Shown: in pieces, positions 61,371 to 64,000 of the stretch | How positions within the stretch are numbered: position 1 is the stretch's first letter | Layout of the letters: each line of letters opens with the position of its first letter | From: Erigeron canadensis | Lineage: Eukaryota > Streptophyta > Magnoliopsida > Asterales > Asteraceae | Direction: 5' to 3' | Assembly: GCF_010389155.1 (NCBI RefSeq) | Contig: NC_057763.1 | Coordinates: 32,532,645-32,596,644 of the forward strand | Length of the DNA stretch: 64,000 nucleotides | The notes under the pieces: generated by a model | Told to the model about the DNA's origin: nothing | Database searches by the model: none | The model's input: only the letters and a program-made list of their open reading frames with translations | Translations under genes and position numbers: made by a program

Positions 61371-64000
61371 CTTTTTTTTTTTAAACGTAAATTTTATTAC
61401 TAACATCTCCTGCAAACTAGCAAGGAGCATTATACAACAGCAGACAACTATACAGTATGATAAAAAACATCATCTATATAGAGAATTTACACCAGTCCTC
61501 CCATTGTAAAGAATGGGATTTTCCTCTATACTTGAGCCATAAAAATCCAAGAGTCAATATTTCGTGCATTATCTTCTCCGAGCATACCTTGCGCTTCTCG
61601 AATATCGTCTCGTTCCTTGCTTTCCATATACACCAACAAGCTACTGAAACGATACATTTGAATACCCTCGATTCCTTCTTTCCCAACCCCAAATGCAAGT
61701 GGATCTTTATTAAATCTTTAACAGAGAAAATGATCAATTGCCTAACCTTACACCAACTAGAGATTTTCTGCCAAATCTTGTTCGAAACTGTACATCCACA
61801 CAAGATATGATCAGTGGTCTCATCCCCTTCATTGCACATACTACATTCCATACTCCCAAACGTACAGTTCCTTCTTTGTAACGCTTTTAAAGTTGGTATT
61901 CGATCCATAACCGCCCTCCACATGAACAAGTTACATTTCTTTGGAATCCATTTAGACCATGCAAAAACAAACCTGCCGCTATAGTCTTTGTCTTTAGATA
62001 GGAACCGCTTCGCTTCCTTAACTGAGAATTCCTTACTTGAACCTCCCATCCACTGCCATTTATCAATCGAGTCTCTAAATCGCACCCCTTCAAGCAATCT
62101 TTTGAGTTCTTCATGCTCCTCGATTTCCTCATTCGACCCAGGACTTGATGACCAGTCCCATCTATCGAAACCCTGCATACTAACCTCATACCTCTCGCTA
62201 ACCGTGCATTTTTTTAACTTTTTCCAGTTTGAACAGCCTTGGGAATTCCTCCTTTAGTTGCCTATTAGTAAGCCAAGGGTCCAGCAAAAAATGTATGCTT
62301 TTTCCATTCCCCAATTCTCCTTTAAAATTCTGTCCCAGAACGACATCATTAACTTTCACCCTATCTACTACTCTCACCACATTCTTCCAGTTACTAGCAA
62401 AAGACTTGCTAACAGGAGCACTGCTCCAAGACCTCTTGTTGTCGTGAAGAGCAATGATTACCTTTCTCCAAATTCCTTTCACATCTGTCTTGAATCTCCA
62501 TATCCATTTGGTGAGTAACGCCAAGTTAGCCTCTTTGAGTCTAGTAATTCCCAAACCACCCGCAGAGATTGGCGAGGCCACTTGATCCCACGACACCCAA
62601 TGGATCTTTTTTGCGTTATCAGATCTGCCCCAAAGAAAATTCCTTATTATAATTTCGAGCCCTTCTATCACCTTTCCAGGTGCTTTAAATATCGAAAGGT
62701 AATAGGTAGGCAAGCTTTCAAGTACAGATTTAATAAGAGTGACCCGACCCGCCATAGATAAACAGGCCCCCTTCCAATTAGCCAACTTAGACTCAAATAT
62801 GTCGAAAAGGAAGCTCCAACTAGCCACCCGGTTCATGTTTTCCCCAACCGTAATACCAAGATGCTTGAATGGTAGAGAACCGACTTTACAGTGAACGACC
62901 CTTGCCATCTCGGCCACCTCTGCGTGAGCAACACCCACGCCAAACAAACTGGATTTTCCCATATTAATTTTTAGGCCAGAAACAATATAAAAACATCTCA
63001 GTAATCTAGATACATTTTTTATGTTTCCCGTGGACCACTCCCCCATAATAATACAGTCATCGGCATACATCATATGGGAAACAACAGGCCCATCATTAGG
63101 TAGCTGAACCCCCTTAAAAATCCCTGCCGCGGTAGCTTTTTTAATCATACCCGAAAAAGCTTCCATAACCATAATAAACAAAAAAGGGGACAAAGGGTCG
63201 CCTTGGCGAATACCTTTAGAGCAGCTGAACTCAAAAGTAGGTGACCCATTTACCAAGATCGAAGTCCTGGTCGATGATAGAATCCCTGAGATCCATTGGC
63301 ACCATTTGTCGGGAAAGCCCATCTGTCTCATAACCTCAATAACGAACCTCCAATTCACATTATCGTACGCCTTTTCATAATCTATTTTGCACATAAAAAA
63401 CTCTTTATTCTTCCTTTTTGCCCAAGCTATCATCTCATTCAATACAAGCGGCCCATCCAGGATGAGACGGTCCTTCAGAAAGGTCGTTTGGTTCATAGAA
63501 ATGAGTGAGCCCAACACCTTTTTGAGCCTGTTGGCCAAAACTTTGGAAATCTTCTTACTAATCACACCAACTAGGATAATGGGTCTGTAGTCCCTCAGAT
63601 TCCCCGGGTCTTTTACCTTAGGTATGAGTGTAATAAAGGACGACCCGCAACCCTTACTTATAACCCCAGTCTCATAAAAATGATTAAAGAGTGCCAAAAA
63701 ATCGTCGGCAAGGAGGTACCAGAATTTTTTAATGAACCTGAAATTCAGCCCATCGGGCCCGGGAGCCCTATCGTCGACCAATCAAAAACAGCCTTTTTAA
63801 TTTCTTCGGCCGTAAATTTTTCTTCCAGTGTCTTAGATTCCTCTTCTTCAAGCCTCGACTCAAAGAAGCACTGCAGCTCCGGTCTCATTTCCCATGTTTC
63901 CTTGAACTTGTTCCTAAAAAAGTCATGGACTTGTTTTTTAATCTTCTTAGGGTTAGACTCCCACTCGTCCCCCACCTGCAGACCCTGAATCATATTACTC
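61371..64000 (-). mobile_element. Plant L1-type LINE, 3' portion, truncated by window edge
   Basis: A minus-strand non-LTR retrotransposon. It ends at lower coordinates with about 90 nt of 3' UTR and a short A tail (T run at 61371-61383 on the plus strand). The 5' part, including the endonuclease, lies beyond base 64000, so its target duplication cannot be checked here. Confidence 0.8.
61474..63993 (-). pseudogene. LINE ORF2: reverse transcriptase plus zf-RVT, frameshifted
   Basis: Three overlapping minus-strand frames make one former polyprotein. The first (63993 to about 63780) holds the linker after the endonuclease (FFRNKFKETW, FTAEEIKKAVFDW). The second (63781-62198) holds the reverse transcriptase: DYRPI, KIDYEKAYDNVNW (motif A), GIRQGDPLSPFLF (motif B), MMYADDCIIMG (catalytic YADD), GLKINMGKSS. 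The third (to 61474) holds the zf-RVT region (KCNLFMWRAVMDRIPT, CSMCNEGDETTDHILCGC, CIWKARNETIF). Breaks are a one-base shift near 63780 and another in the 7-base T run at 62209-62215 (A run on the coding strand). The protein cannot be made intact from this copy. Confidence 0.85.

Overview
Nuclear DNA of a flowering plant, most likely a eudicot. AT-rich, intron-rich genes with GT-AG introns alternate with plant Helitrons, MITEs, a Mutator-type element, SINE-like pieces, a solo LTR and non-LTR (LINE) relics. An asterid/Asteraceae source is only a guess from the look of the repeats.

The core is a head-to-tail tandem array of four receptor-like kinase genes, all on the minus strand: gene 1 (440-13132), gene 2 (17441-25673), gene 3 (33114-44839), gene 4 (46031-54645). 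I spliced each by hand. All four give an uninterrupted product from the same 24-exon plan (about 1015, 999, 1005 and 1005 aa): signal peptide, an LRR ectodomain with one LRR per roughly 72-nt exon, a malectin domain, one membrane helix, and an RD-type Ser/Thr kinase with every catalytic motif. This is the plant LRR-VIII-2 (LRR-malectin RLK) architecture, the group containing Arabidopsis At1g53430/At1g53440 and LIK1. They would be cell-surface receptors; the ligand cannot be read from sequence.

Genes 3 and 4 are the youngest pair: introns, promoter and 3' flank still align. One exon of gene 3 is nevertheless identical to gene 2 and not to gene 4, which points to gene conversion.

Layout: 1-439, 3' flank of gene 1; 440-13132, gene 1 with Helitrons in intron 4; 13133-17440, spacer with a hAT-like element and a T-rich tandem repeat; 17441-25673, gene 2 with a foldback MITE in intron 17; 25674-33113, spacer with an exon-1 relic, a Helitron end and a 3.04-kb solo LTR flanked by TGTAT; 33114-44839, gene 3 with a 1.1-kb Mutator-type element (9-bp duplication) in intron 2; 44840-46030, short spacer; 46031-54645, gene 4 with a mitochondrial nad5 fragment in intron 2; 54646-61370, gene-poor spacer with a LINE relic, a TA-flanked MITE, a TTA-flanked MITE and two opposed Helitrons; 61371-64000, 3' part of a frameshifted LINE that runs off the right edge. 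I saw no tRNA, rRNA, CRISPR array or other host gene.
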